Position numbers and translations under genes: made by a program
Notes under the pieces: model-generated
What the model was told of the DNA's origin: nothing
The model's input: only the letters and a program-made list of their open reading frames with translations
The model's database searches: none
In this document: positions 35,327 to 44,492 of the stretch, piece by piece
Numbering within the stretch: the stretch's first letter is position 1
How the letters are laid out: each line of letters opens with the position of its first letter
NCBI RefSeq assembly: GCF_028858515.1
Contig: NZ_JAPJZJ010000004.1
Coordinates: forward strand, 162,452-226,451
DNA length: 64,000 nucleotides
Source: Aurantiacibacter sp. D1-12
Lineage (GTDB): Bacteria > Pseudomonadota > Alphaproteobacteria > Sphingomonadales > Sphingomonadaceae
Reading direction: 5' to 3'

Positions 35327-38300
35327 CTATCCCTGCAGCAGGTTGCGCGCCTGGCTGGCAATCTGCGCCAGCATCGCAGGGGCAATTGGCGTAGCAGTCT
35401 GCGCGCGTTCAACCATACGCCGGAACTGCGCAACTGCGGTCTCGTTCTTGGCCGCCCATGCAGCAATCATGGCCGAAGGATCATCGGCATTCTTGCTCTT
35501 GCGACGGGCAAGGCCGCGAATGAAATCGATGCGCATCTGCTGGAAATCGCGCGCCAGGCCCGAAACGAGCAGCCGTTCCCATGGATCTGCCGGGCTCATC
35601 ACAGCGGCGCGTGATTGCGCCCAGTCGATCCCGAGTACGGCGCCCAGCTCGATGAAGGCGGTCACCAACGCCGACGTCTTGAGGCCCGTATCGCTGGATA
35701 GCTTTGCCAGGCCGATTGAACCGTCCACGGCAAAGAGGTGAGCGACCATGCCCGCCAGTTCCTTGCTCGCGCCAGCTTCTACCAGACCCGCGGCAATGTC
35801 TTCAACATGCGCGCGCGCTTCGTCGCCCAGCAGAGTGTCGGCCTTATCGACCAGCTCGGAAACCCTGTCGCCGATTTCTGCGGCGACGAGTGACGGAGAT
35901 TTGGTTCCGCCGCCGGCGCGGAGCAGGTCGGCAATGTGGCCGCGTAATGCCAGTGCTGCCTGATCGAACAGCTTGAGGCGCGCGGTTTCAGGCATTGCCT
36001 TGGTATCAAGCGCCGTCCAGATGGCATCCATCTTGAGCAGCGTCGATGCGGTGACGAACGCCGAACCGATGGCATCGAGCCCGGCGCCTTCCTCTTCGGA
36101 AAGTTCGAACGGATGCAGCATACCCATGCGGTTGACGATCTTGTTGGCAACGACCGTGCCGACAATCTCGTTACGCAGGCGGTGCGACAGCAACTGCTTG
36201 CCGAACTGCTCCTGCAGCTGCGGCGGGAAATCTCCCAACACCAGTGCATCGGCCGCTTTGTCTTCGGCGAGCGGACTGCCTTCGACCGCGTCTTGCAGCA
36301 CCAGCTTGGAGTGAGAGAGAAGCACGGCGAGTTCCGGACGGGTCAGGCCCTGACCATCAGCTGCACGGCGCGAAAGCGCTTCGCCATCGCCCAGCCCTTC
36401 ATTCGCGCGGTCAAGGCCGCCAATTTCCTCGAGCACTTCGATCAAACGGGCGTGCGCGCCGACAGAGCGGCTACCGCCCTGTTCTGCGATCGAAAGCGCC
36501 AGCGCCTGCAGACGGTTGTCCTCCAGCACTAGATCGGAAACCTCGTTCGTCATGTCCTTGAGCAGCGCGTTGCGACGATCTTCGGACAGGCGGCCGGCTT
36601 CTCGCGCGGCTGCCAGTGCGATCTTGATATTGACCTCGTTGTCCGAGCAGTCGACGCCTGCAGAATTGTCGATGAAGTCGGTATTCACACGGCCACCGCG
36701 CAGGGCAAACTCGACGCGGCCCGCTTGCGTGGTGCCAAGGTTAGCGCCTTCGCCAATGACCTTGGCGTTCAGATCAGCGGCGTTGACGCGAAGCGCGTCA
36801 TTGGCCGGATCGCCGACGTCAGAGTGGCTTTCGTGGCTGGCCTTCACATAGGTGCCAATGCCGCCGAACCAGATCAGATCAACAGGGCTCTTCAGGATCA
36901 GGTTGATCAGGCTGTCCGGGTCAAGCGCGCCGTCCTTCAGATCGCTTTCGTGGATGCCCACGGCGGCCATTGCCTGCTTTGTAAGCTCAATCCGCTTGGT
37001 ACTGCGCGGGATGACCATTGCACCTTTGGACAGCACCTTCTTGTCATAGTCTTCCCAGCTTGAGCGCGGCAGATCGAACATGCGTTTGCGCTCTTTCCAG
37101 CTCGCGGCCGGATCGGGATCGGGATCGATGAAGATATGGCGGTGGTCGAAGGCCGCAGTCAGCTTGATCGACTTGGACAGCAGCATGCCGTTGCCGAATA
37201 CGTCGCCCGACATATCGCCGCAGCCCGCCACTCGGACCGGGTCCTTCTGCACGTCCACGCCCATTTCCAGGAAGTGGCGCTGCACGCAGACCCAGGCGCC
37301 CTTGGCAGTGATGCCCATCGCCTTGTGGTCGTATCCGTTGGAGCCGCCGCTGGCGAAGGCATCGCCCAGCCAGAAATCGCGTTCCATCGCGATCGCATTG
37401 GCGGTGTCGGAGAATGTTGCCGTTCCCTTGTCTGCTGCAACGACGAAATAGGGGTCTTCCCCGTCATGGATTACCACGCCTTCAGGGTGTGCGACCTTAT
37501 CGTTCACGTAATTGTCTGTGATCGACAGCAGCGTGCGGATGAACAGCTTGTAGCTTTCCTTGCCCTCGGTGAACCAGGCGTCGCGGTCGATGGCGGGGTT
37601 GGGTAGGCGTTTGGCATAGAAGCCGCCCTTTGCGCCGGTCGGCACGATCACGGCGTTCTTAACCTTCTGCGCCTTCATCAGGCCCAGGATCTCGGTGCGG
37701 AAGTCATCGCGCCGGTCGGACCAGCGCAGTCCGCCGCGGGCAACCGGGCCTGCGCGCAGGTGGATGCCTTCGACCCGGCGCGAATAGACAAAGATCTCGC
37801 GCCACGGCACGGGCTTGGGGAGGCCCGGAACAAGCGAACTGTCGATCTTCAGCGCTAATGCCTCTTGGGAAGCTGGTGCAAAAGCATTGGTACGCAGCAC
37901 CGCCCGCATCGTGTCCCAGTAGCGACGCAGCAGGCGGTCATCGTTGATCGCCACCACTTCGGAAAGGCCGATACGAATATCGCTGTCGATCTCAGCTGCA
38001 GCTTTTGCGCGATTAGCCTTGAAGGCAGGATCGTGCATCGTGCGGAAAAGCGCGATGAGCGAGCGGGTGACCTTGCCGGCACCGGCCAGGGCATCGACTA
38101 CGGTGTAGATCGTGTAGGTCAGGCCGCACTGGCGCAGATAACGATAGAATGCGCGCAGCCAGTCGGCCTCCTGCGCATCCAGTCCGGCAGAAATGACAAG
38201 GCGGTTGAAGACATCGTCTTCCGCCTTCTGGTTGAGCACGCTTGTAACAGCGGTCTCGATAATGTCGGCGCGTTCGAGCAGCTCATCGCCGCTCATCCCT

Positions 38301-40057
38301 GCAGGCAGGCGCAGGATGAAGTCATGGATCGTACCGGTGTCCTGACCGCCGAGCTCGGTCGGGATTTCGGACAAGACGCGGAAGCCGAAGTTTTCCAAAG
38401 CCGGAACCGCATCTGAAAGCGGGAGCGAGCCGTGATGCTGGTAGACCTTCAGTCGCAGGCAGTCGTCAGCATCATCTGCGACGCGGTAAAGCCGGGAGTC
38501 CCGGCCTTGCCCCGCTTCTTCCGCGTGGGCGGCAAGCTGGCGCAGCCGGGAAATATCAACGGCTGCTTCAGTGGCGCCGTATTGTGTGCGGTAGAACGGC
38601 GGGAAGCTGGCCGCATATCGCAAAGCAAGTGCTTCGGCCCTCCTTGCCTCTCCGGTTTCTCCCAGCGCCTCTTCCACAGCGTCATTCCAGCCGCGCAACA
38701 TGTCTTGCAGCGACCGGTCGATCGCTGTTGCATCGACCGGATCGTCCTTACCACGGAAGTCCATGACGTAGCGCAGCAAGGCGAGCGCGCCGCCTTCAAC
38801 CATCAGGCTCCAATCGAGCGTGCTGGCGCCGGTCTCGCGTTCGAGCAAGTCCTGCACCTGCAAACGGACTGCGGTTGAAAGCATGTCACGCGGCATCCAG
38901 ACAAAGCCGAAGACGTGGCGGCCCAGCGGTGCGGTAACCAGTGTTGCGCGGGGGCGGGGGCGCTCAGCCAGCCCCATCATCGCGGTCGCGACGCGGGTGA
39001 TGTCTTCGTCAGAGAAGCTGATAATCAGATCGTGCGGCAGTGCAGTCAACGCGTGGACCAGCGCCTTGTAGTCGTGGCTGTCGGGCGCAAAGTCGAGGCG
39101 ACTCATGATCGCTTCGAGCTGCTGGCGCAGAACCGGAACGGTGTTGGGTGGCGCGACCAGCGATGCGCTGGTCCAGATACCGGCATGCACCGAAAGCGCG
39201 GAAACCTTGCCGCCCTCGATCAGCGGTACAATGAACAGGTCGATCGGCACACGGCGGTGCACATTGCTGATTCTGTTCGCCTTGATAATCAGCGGCGACT
39301 TACCCGGCTTGCCGTTCTTGCCATCAAACCAGGCGAATGCCTTGTCGAATGCATCATCCGCCAGAAGGTCAGGTGTCGAACGGCGACAAATGCCCAGCAA
39401 GTCACTCTGCCTGCCATCGCGGGTGCGGGTGACATGGCCCAGCTGCGTCATCATACCGTCTGCCAGGTAACGTAGCAGCGCGGCACCTTCGGCATCGGAC
39501 ATGCGATCAGCGTCGTCGGTCAATGCAGCGCGCATGGCTGACCAGTCGGCCACGGCTGCGCGCACATCGAGGATTGCGGTTTCCAGATCCTTCTCGAGTG
39601 CGCGGCGTTCTTTAGCGTCGATCCGGACGGTCTCGATGTAGACCCAGCTTTCCTTCTTCTCGCCTGTGCCATCACCCTTGGGCACGTCTTCCAGCTTCCC
39701 ACCTTTTCGGCGAACAGGAAGGATCGGGTGGACCAGCCTGTCGATTGAAAGGCCGCGGGCGGCCATCGTGGCTGCGATAGAATCGACCAGGAACGGCATA
39801 TCCTTGTTGATCACCGCGATGCGCATGAAGCGGCGGCCATTGCTTGCGGAGCGGGCGAGAATAGCTGGCTTGCCATCGGCACGTTCGCGAGCAGCCTCGA
39901 TGACGAAGGCGGCCGCTTCGTCCAGCTGCTTGCCTTCCAGCGGCGCCTCCCCTGGGAGAATGGAGCTGCTGATGCGCTCCTTCAGCGTATTAGCAAAGGC
40001 GCGCTCCTTTTTGGTGAGATCGGAAAAAGCGTTGTTCTTGCTCTTCGTGCTGGCCAT
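35327..40057 (-). CDS. gdhB: NAD-dependent glutamate dehydrogenase, large type
   Basis: 1576 residues, in the 1500-1650 range of the large alphaproteobacterial/Streptomyces GDH. The long N-terminal half holds ACT-like regulatory regions; the catalytic core runs from about residue 720 to 1180 with GLRWSDRRDDFRTEILGLMKAQKVKNAVIVPTGAKGGF (substrate lysine region) and NGYDHKAMGITAKGAWVCVQRHF, then DMSGDVFGNGML for NAD binding. It deaminates glutamate to 2-oxoglutarate and ammonium for carbon supply. The gene is monocistronic; 139 bp separate it from the next gene. Confidence 0.95.
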   Translation of the reverse strand: MASTKSKNNAFSDLTKKERAFANTLKERISSSILPGEAPLEGKQLDEAAAFVIEAARERADGKPAILARSASNGRRFMRIAVINKDMPFLVDSIAATMAARGLSIDRLVHPILPVRRKGGKLEDVPKGDGTGEKKESWVYIETVRIDAKERRALEKDLETAILDVRAAVADWSAMRAALTDDADRMSDAEGAALLRYLADGMMTQLGHVTRTRDGRQSDLLGICRRSTPDLLADDAFDKAFAWFDGKNGKPGKSPLIIKANRISNVHRRVPIDLFIVPLIEGGKVSALSVHAGIWTSASLVAPPNTVPVLRQQLEAIMSRLDFAPDSHDYKALVHALTALPHDLIISFSDEDITRVATAMMGLAERPRPRATLVTAPLGRHVFGFVWMPRDMLSTAVRLQVQDLLERETGASTLDWSLMVEGGALALLRYVMDFRGKDDPVDATAIDRSLQDMLRGWNDAVEEALGETGEARRAEALALRYAASFPPFYRTQYGATEAAVDISRLRQLAAHAEEAGQGRDSRLYRVADDADDCLRLKVYQHHGSLPLSDAVPALENFGFRVLSEIPTELGGQDTGTIHDFILRLPAGMSGDELLERADIIETAVTSVLNQKAEDDVFNRLVISAGLDAQEADWLRAFYRYLRQCGLTYTIYTVVDALAGAGKVTRSLIALFRTMHDPAFKANRAKAAAEIDSDIRIGLSEVVAINDDRLLRRYWDTMRAVLRTNAFAPASQEALALKIDSSLVPGLPKPVPWREIFVYSRRVEGIHLRAGPVARGGLRWSDRRDDFRTEILGLMKAQKVKNAVIVPTGAKGGFYAKRLPNPAIDRDAWFTEGKESYKLFIRTLLSITDNYVNDKVAHPEGVVIHDGEDPYFVVAADKGTATFSDTANAIAMERDFWLGDAFASGGSNGYDHKAMGITAKGAWVCVQRHFLEMGVDVQKDPVRVAGCGDMSGDVFGNGMLLSKSIKLTAAFDHRHIFIDPDPDPAASWKERKRMFDLPRSSWEDYDKKVLSKGAMVIPRSTKRIELTKQAMAAVGIHESDLKDGALDPDSLINLILKSPVDLIWFGGIGTYVKASHESHSDVGDPANDALRVNAADLNAKVIGEGANLGTTQAGRVEFALRGGRVNTDFIDNSAGVDCSDNEVNIKIALAAAREAGRLSEDRRNALLKDMTNEVSDLVLEDNRLQALALSIAEQGGSRSVGAHARLIEVLEEIGGLDRANEGLGDGEALSRRAADGQGLTRPELAVLLSHSKLVLQDAVEGSPLAEDKAADALVLGDFPPQLQEQFGKQLLSHRLRNEIVGTVVANKIVNRMGMLHPFELSEEEGAGLDAIGSAFVTASTLLKMDAIWTALDTKAMPETARLKLFDQAALALRGHIADLLRAGGGTKSPSLVAAEIGDRVSELVDKADTLLGDEARAHVEDIAAGLVEAGASKELAGMVAHLFAVDGSIGLAKLSSDTGLKTSALVTAFIELGAVLGIDWAQSRAAVMSPADPWERLLVSGLARDFQQMRIDFIRGLARRKSKNADDPSAMIAAWAAKNETAVAQFRRMVERAQTATPIAPAMLAQIASQARNLLQG

Positions 40058-40196
40058 GGCCTTCGGTTCTCCTTCGCCGTCCGCTTTGTGCGGTCCAGCG
40101 CCTCGACTCGATATGCAGTTGCGACTCCTACCGCAACCTTGCGCGCGCCTCTATCGCGCTGTTGCACGCGATGCACCAAAAATGTCTCACCAGAAA

Positions 40197-40937
40197 CTAG
40201 ATTTCACATGCAGCATCAACGGTTCGTAGCAACACCGATACGTCACTCTCGCGTGATAGCCGATGGTCGCCGCCCTTGATCAGCGTGACGTGCACATCTT
40301 CGCTGGCGAGAGCCTTCGCAAGTCGCAGTGAGGTATCGCAAGGAACATCCTTGTCCTCTTGACCGTGCAACAGGCGTACCGGGCAGGTAATCGGAATGGT
40401 GTTGTTGAGCAGCCGGTTGGCTTCGGCATCGGCCCAGAACCCGGCATAGGTGGGCATGGGGTCATAGCCGTAGTCGCTCTCTTCGAAGATCGTTTCGCCC
40501 TCACGCAACTGCGCCTTTTGCGCCTCATCATACCCCCAGTCCGAAAAATCGGGAGCCGAGGCGATGCCAACAAGGCCAGCAAGCCGGTTTTTGAGTGCCA
40601 AGCCGACAAGCAGCATTAGCCAGCCGCCCATCGATGAGCCGACGACAACAACCTTCTCGTTTTCAATCTGGTTCGCAATCAGCAGCAAGACCTCGTCGCG
40701 CCAGATAGTCAGTGTGCCATCGGCAAAGTCGCCATCGCTCTCCCCGCAACCCGAGTAATCGAGCAACAGGCATTCGCGCCCCTGTGCCTTGCAATGTGCG
40801 AAAATGGCGGTCGCCTTGCTCCCGTCCATGTCCGACATGTAGCCGGGCAGGAAGGCCACTGCGGGGCCAGACCCGGTGGTGTGACGAAATGCCAGTTCAA
40901 TGCCTTGCGCCGATGGTAGCGTGCGAATTTCTGTCAT
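40197..40937 (-). CDS. alpha/beta hydrolase
   Basis: 246 residues from ATG 40937. The fold markers are FLPGYMSDMDGSKA (oxyanion loop), LLLDYSGCGESDG, the nucleophile elbow VVGSSMGGW, ILL...HGQEDKDVP with the acid, and the histidine in KGGDHRLS. It resembles the ABHD10-type hydrolases, which act on acyl groups or glucuronides; the substrate is unknown. Divergent from the thr-leader promoter, about 80 bp between starts. A start at 40967 would lie closer to that promoter and lacks support. Confidence 0.85.
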   Translation of the reverse strand: MTEIRTLPSAQGIELAFRHTTGSGPAVAFLPGYMSDMDGSKATAIFAHCKAQGRECLLLDYSGCGESDGDFADGTLTIWRDEVLLLIANQIENEKVVVVGSSMGGWLMLLVGLALKNRLAGLVGIASAPDFSDWGYDEAQKAQLREGETIFEESDYGYDPMPTYAGFWADAEANRLLNNTIPITCPVRLLHGQEDKDVPCDTSLRLAKALASEDVHVTLIKGGDHRLSRESDVSVLLRTVDAACEI

Positions 40938-40980
40938 CGAAACGATCCCTCGCCATGCAATGGCCATGCGTCAAGGGAGG

Positions 40981-41008
40981 GTGACAAACGGCGGGGCTCT
41001 CCTTATGT
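40981..41008 (+). promoter_or_regulatory. putative sigma70 promoter of the thr-leader/exonuclease/thrS operon
   Basis: GTGACA (40981-40986) and TTATGT (41003-41008) are separated by 16 bases. A start point 6-8 bases on would fall at about 41014-41016, on the leader ATG (41016), making the leader peptide mRNA leaderless or nearly so. Recognition is by eye. Confidence 0.45.
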
Positions 41009-41015
41009 CCTGCTC

Positions 41016-41087
41016 ATGGCCAATCGCGTGACGACTACGACAACTACCACCACCTCGGGCAACCGGGGGCGGATGGTCGTGGCCTGA
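41016..41087 (+). CDS. threonine-rich leader peptide (8 consecutive Thr codons)
   Basis: A 23-codon ORF: MANRV, then eight threonines in a row (codons 6-13: ACG ACT ACG ACA ACT ACC ACC ACC), then SGNRGRMVVA and TGA. All four threonine codons are used, so the tract follows amino acid identity and not DNA repetition. It is a textbook attenuator leader in form, comparable to thrL of enterobacteria, but upstream of an exonuclease gene and thrS. The ORF ends 86 bases before the exonuclease start and is not in frame with it. No Shine-Dalgarno precedes it, which fits the predicted leaderless start. Confidence 0.75.
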   Translation: MANRVTTTTTTTTSGNRGRMVVA

Positions 41088-41142
41088 TCACGTACTCCGC
41101 CACCCGGTTTCGGGTGGCATCGCGCCAGCTTCCCGAAACCGG
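41061..41142 (+). promoter_or_regulatory. attenuator-like alternative hairpins between thr leader and exonuclease-thrS operon
   Basis: Three mutually exclusive pairings can be drawn. Region 1 (41061-41073, within the leader ORF just after the Thr codons) pairs with 41096-41109 with one bulge. 41099-41106 pairs perfectly with 41111-41118 (GCCACCCG/CGGGTGGC, loop GTTT). 41104-41114 pairs over 11 bases with 41132-41142 (CCGGTTTCGGG/CCCGAAACCGG). None is followed by a T-run, so a simple intrinsic terminator is not evident; GCTTCCC at 41128-41134 can also pair with the exonuclease Shine-Dalgarno GGGAGC. Control of translation or Rho-dependent termination is possible. Confidence 0.6.
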
Positions 41143-41173
41143 CAGAACGACACAGCGGCGCGAGGGAGCGTGT

Positions 41174-41680
41174 ATGCGCTATTATATCGACACCGAATTC
41201 AACGGCACCGGCGGGCAATTGCTCAGCATCGCGCTGGTGCGAGAGGATGGCGCGCATTTCTACGAAGTGCTGCACGCGCACGAACTTGTCGTGCCGTGGG
41301 TACAGGAGCATGTCGTGCCCTTCTATAATCAGGAGCCGATCGAGCGCTTGCAGGTGGTAAAGAAGATGCAGAAGTTTCTGCGCAAGGATGCAGGACCGCA
41401 CGTTTTCATTGCCGACTGGCCGGAAGACCTTGTCCATTTCAACGCCATGCTGCTGCGCGATCATGGCAAGCGAAACGATCCGTTCCAGTATGCGTGCCTG
41501 CTCCTCAATCTTGCCGGGTTTGACACCGCCAAGGCGAGCGACATACCGCACAATGCGCTGGCCGATGCGCGGGCGCTGGCCGATTTCGTCGAGGCGAATC
41601 TGGCAGGCGAATTGCACAATATGGCCCCCGAGGACCTTGCCCTCGTCCAAAACGCTTGCGGTATGAGCGCCCATCCTTAG
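41174..41680 (+). CDS. DEDD-type 3'-5' exonuclease/exoribonuclease
   Basis: 168 residues from ATG 41174 with GAGGGAG upstream. YYIDTEFNGTGGQLLSIALV gives the first DExD pair (DTE), HVFIADWPEDLVHFN the second aspartate, and PHNALADARALADFV the HxxxxD of ExoIII motif. This fits the family annotated 3'-5' exoribonuclease (RNase T/OrnA-like superfamily). It is the first structural gene behind the threonine leader and precedes thrS by 39 bases, so it is presumably co-regulated. Its target is unknown. The longer open frame from 41114 is not supported. Confidence 0.8.
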   Translation: MRYYIDTEFNGTGGQLLSIALVREDGAHFYEVLHAHELVVPWVQEHVVPFYNQEPIERLQVVKKMQKFLRKDAGPHVFIADWPEDLVHFNAMLLRDHGKRNDPFQYACLLLNLAGFDTAKASDIPHNALADARALADFVEANLAGELHNMAPEDLALVQNACGMSAHP

Positions 41681-41693
41681 GGAGGGCATGAAA

Positions 41694-41720
41694 ATGAATT
41701 CGAGTGAAAGTCTGAAGTGA
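41694..41720 (+). CDS. mini-ORF translationally coupled to thrS
   Basis: ATG AAT TCG AGT GAA AGT CTG AAG TGA (8 codons); an ATG at 41688 in the same frame would give 10. GGAGGG at 41681-41686 lies 7 bases before the 41694 ATG, an ideal Shine-Dalgarno distance. The TGA (41718-41720) shares a base with the thrS ATG at 41720, whose own upstream sequence has no clear ribosome-binding site. The arrangement suggests that ribosomes reach thrS by termination-reinitiation. Confidence 0.4.
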   Translation: MNSSESLK

Positions 41721-43732
41721 TGACCGAACTTCTCAAGATCAGCCTTCCCGATGGCTCCGTGCGCGAAATGGAACGGGGCTCGACTCCGGGCGATGTCGCT
41801 GCCGCTATCGGCCCGGGCCTTGCCAAGGCTGCCATTGCTGCGCGCGTCGATGGCGAGCTGCGCGATATCAATCGCCCCTTCAATGGCGACGCCGAACTGG
41901 CGCTGATTACCTCGCGCGATGAGGAAGAGGCGCTCGAACTCGCGCGCCATGACTTCGCGCACGTGCTCGCTGAAGCCGTACAGGCGCTCTATCCCGGCAC
42001 GCAGATCACCTTCGGTCCCGCAACCGACGACGGGTTCTACTACGACGTGAAAGCGCCCGAGAGCCGCGATCCGTTCTCGTCCGAAGACCTGCCTGCCATC
42101 GAAGAAAAGATGCGCGAGATCATCAAGGCCGACAAACCGCTCCGCCGCGAAATCTGGAGCCGTGAGGACCTGATCGCCAAATGGGAAGCCGATGGCGAAG
42201 TGTTCAAGGCCGAATGGGCGAAGGAATTGCCTGAGGGTGAAGAGCTTACGGTCTATTGGTCGGGCGATGATTGGCTCGACATGTGCCGCGGCCCGCACCT
42301 GGCCTCCACCGGCAAGCTCGATCCGCAGGCGTTCAAGCTGATGCGCGTCGCCGGGGCATACTGGCGCGGCGACCAGAACAATGCGCAGCTGACGCGCATC
42401 TACGGTACCGGCTGGCTCAACAAGAAGCAGCTCAATGCGCATCTGACCCGTCTGGAAGAAGCCGCCAAGCGCGACCATCGCAAGCTGGGCCGCGAAATGG
42501 ATCTGTTCCACCTGCAGGAAGAAGCGCACGGGTCGGTCTTTTGGCACCCCAATGGCTATCGCGTGTGGCGCGAGCTGGAAGCCTATATGCGCCGCAAGAT
42601 GGACGGCGCGGGCTATCAGGAGATCAAGACGCCGCAGCTGATGGACGTGAAGCAGTGGACCCAGTCCGGCCACTGGGGCAAATATGCCGAGAACATGTTC
42701 GCCGTCCCCGACATCGTCCCTGAGGTGGATGAGGAGAGCGGCGAGAGCGCGCCGAGTGTGGCAAAAGATGCCGCATGGCTGGCGATGAAGCCGATGAACT
42801 GCCCCGCGCACGTTCTCGTCTTCAAGCAGGGCATTACTTCCTATCGCGATCTGCCGATCCGGCTGGGCGAAATGGGCTGCTGTCACCGCAATGAGCCGCA
42901 CGGCGCGCTGCACGGGTTGATGCGCGTGCGCCAGTTCACGCAGGATGATGCGCATATCTTCTGCACGGAAGGCCAGGTCGTCGAGGAAGTGCGCGCCTTC
43001 TGCAAGCTGGCGGATAGCGTCTACAAGGACTTCGGCTTCACCTATCACGTGAAGCTGGCCCTACGGCCCGAGAAACGTTTCGGTTCGGATGCAGACTGGG
43101 ACAAGGCCGAGCAGGAGCTGCGCGATGCCGTGGCCGAAGCGGGAATGGACAACGAGGAATACGGCTGGGAAGAACTCCCCGGCGAAGGTGCTTTCTACGC
43201 GCCCAAGCTCGAATGGCACCTGACCGATGCCATCGGCCGCACCTGGCAGGTCGGCACGATCCAGGGTGACCGTGTGCTGCCCGAACGCCTTGACGCGACC
43301 TATGTGGGAGAGGATGGCGAGAAGCACCGACCCGTCATGCTCCACCGCGCGATCTTTGGCTCTTACGAGCGCTTCATCGGTATCCTGATCGAGCATTTTG
43401 CCGGTCGCCTGCCCGTATGGCTCGCACCGACGCAGGCCGTTGTCGCAACCATCGTTTCCGATGCGGACGACTATGCGAAGGAAGCGATCACCAAGCTCGA
43501 AGCCGCCGGCATCCGAGTGGAAAGCGATTTCCGCAACGAAAGCATCAATTACAAGGTCCGCGAACACTCGCTGGCGAAGGTTCCGCATATCCTTGTTATC
43601 GGCAAGCGCGAGGCGGAGGAAGGCACCGTTGCCATGCGCACTCTGGGTGAAAAGCAACAGCAGTTCCTCGCCCTCGACGATGCGATTGCCACGCTCAAAG
43701 ACGCCGCGACCCCGCCCGATCTGAAGGCCTGA
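41720..43732 (+). CDS. thrS: threonyl-tRNA synthetase
   Basis: 670 residues, standard for class II ThrRS. The N-terminal TGS-type domain ([25 protein letters not shown]) precedes the editing domain with [12 protein letters not shown], in place of the usual HxxxH motif, and [12 protein letters not shown]. The catalytic core has [11 protein letters not shown] (zinc cysteine), [30 protein letters not shown] (motif 2), and [21 protein letters not shown] (motif 3); the anticodon-binding domain follows. Start is ATG 41720, with a GTG directly before it. Part of the operon headed by the threonine leader. Confidence 0.97.
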   Translation: MTELLKISLPDGSVREMERGSTPGDVAAAIGPGLAKAAIAARVDGELRDINRPFNGDAELALITSRDEEEALELARHDFAHVLAEAVQALYPGTQITFGPATDDGFYYDVKAPESRDPFSSEDLPAIEEKMREIIKADKPLRREIWSREDLIAKWEADGEVFKAEWAKELPEGEELTVYWSGDDWLDMCRGPHLASTGKLDPQAFKLMRVAGAYWRGDQNNAQLTRIYGTGWLNKKQLNAHLTRLEEAAKRDHRKLGREMDLFHLQEEAHGSVFWHPNGYRVWRELEAYMRRKMDGAGYQEIKTPQLMDVKQWTQSGHWGKYAENMFAVPDIVPEVDEESGESAPSVAKDAAWLAMKPMNCPAHVLVFKQGITSYRDLPIRLGEMGCCHRNEPHGALHGLMRVRQFTQDDAHIFCTEGQVVEEVRAFCKLADSVYKDFGFTYHVKLALRPEKRFGSDADWDKAEQELRDAVAEAGMDNEEYGWEELPGEGAFYAPKLEWHLTDAIGRTWQVGTIQGDRVLPERLDATYVGEDGEKHRPVMLHRAIFGSYERFIGILIEHFAGRLPVWLAPTQAVVATIVSDADDYAKEAITKLEAAGIRVESDFRNESINYKVREHSLAKVPHILVIGKREAEEGTVAMRTLGEKQQQFLALDDAIATLKDAATPPDLKA

Positions 43733-43736
43733 TCGC

Positions 43737-44480
43737 TTGGAAATCCTCGACGGATTTTCAACGACGCAGATTGTCGCAGCGGTTGTCGCAACGCTGGGCG
43801 CGGCATTTGTGCGCGGGCTGACGGGGTTCGGCTTCGGCTTCCTGCTTGCACCGATCCTCGCGCTGGCGCTGCTACCGCTGGAGGCGGTTCTGCTGGTGAA
43901 TGTACTCGCGTTTTCGCTGGCACTGAGCGAGATCCGCTACGTCCTGCGCGAAGCGGACAGGTCGGCCTACTGGATCATGGGGCTGTTGATCCTCACGACA
44001 ATGCCGGGGCTCTTGCTTCTGTCTATGACGCCGCCGCCGCTTGCCCGTGTGCTGATTGCGCTGGCGGCATTGACGGCATTCCTTGTGGTCGTGTTTCCCC
44101 GTAGCAAGCAGCCAAGACCGCCCGGTAAGGTCGCCACCGGAGCCACGGGCCTGATCGCAGGCGTGATGACCGGATTTGCCGCCATGCCGGGAATATCGGT
44201 CGTGCCCTATTATGTGCGGCAGGACATGCCGCGGGTGATGGCCAAGGCATCAATGATCGGCATCTTCGGTGTGTCTGCGCTGGCGAGCCTTACCTCGGGT
44301 GCGATCACGGGCTTACTTGAGTGGCGCTTGCTGGTCTTCGGCTTGCTCCTGTTTCCGGTGATGGCGCTCGGCAACTGGCTCGGTTCGCTGGTCTTCGGAC
44401 GAGTGAGCGATCCGGTCTGGCGGGCTTTTGTCGGCATTGTGCTTGGGGCGGCCGCTGTGGCAGCGCTGCTCAAGCTCTAG
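43737..44480 (+). CDS. TSUP family (TauE/SafE) membrane permease, copy 1
   Basis: 247 residues and about eight hydrophobic helices. FVRGLTGFGFGFLLAPILALALLP and the second-half GVMTGFAAMPGISVVPYYV are the duplicated TSUP signatures. The start appears to be TTG 43737, five bases after the thrS stop, so probably the same transcript. TSUP proteins export sulfite, sulfoacetate or similar organic anions, or take up metals. An adjacent paralogue starts 12 bases downstream. Confidence 0.85.
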   Translation: MEILDGFSTTQIVAAVVATLGAAFVRGLTGFGFGFLLAPILALALLPLEAVLLVNVLAFSLALSEIRYVLREADRSAYWIMGLLILTTMPGLLLLSMTPPPLARVLIALAALTAFLVVVFPRSKQPRPPGKVATGATGLIAGVMTGFAAMPGISVVPYYVRQDMPRVMAKASMIGIFGVSALASLTSGAITGLLEWRLLVFGLLLFPVMALGNWLGSLVFGRVSDPVWRAFVGIVLGAAAVAALLKL

Positions 44481-44492
44481 AAGGCGAAGCGC

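Noticed and set aside
41099..41118. GCCACCCG/CGGGTGGC as a plain intrinsic terminator
   Set aside because: No T-run follows it (the next bases are ATCGCGCC), so it is better read as one of the alternative hairpins of the leader.
41003..43048. A 681-codon open frame antisense to the exonuclease and thrS
   Set aside because: No domain; it is a shadow of the codon pattern in two clear genes on the plus strand.
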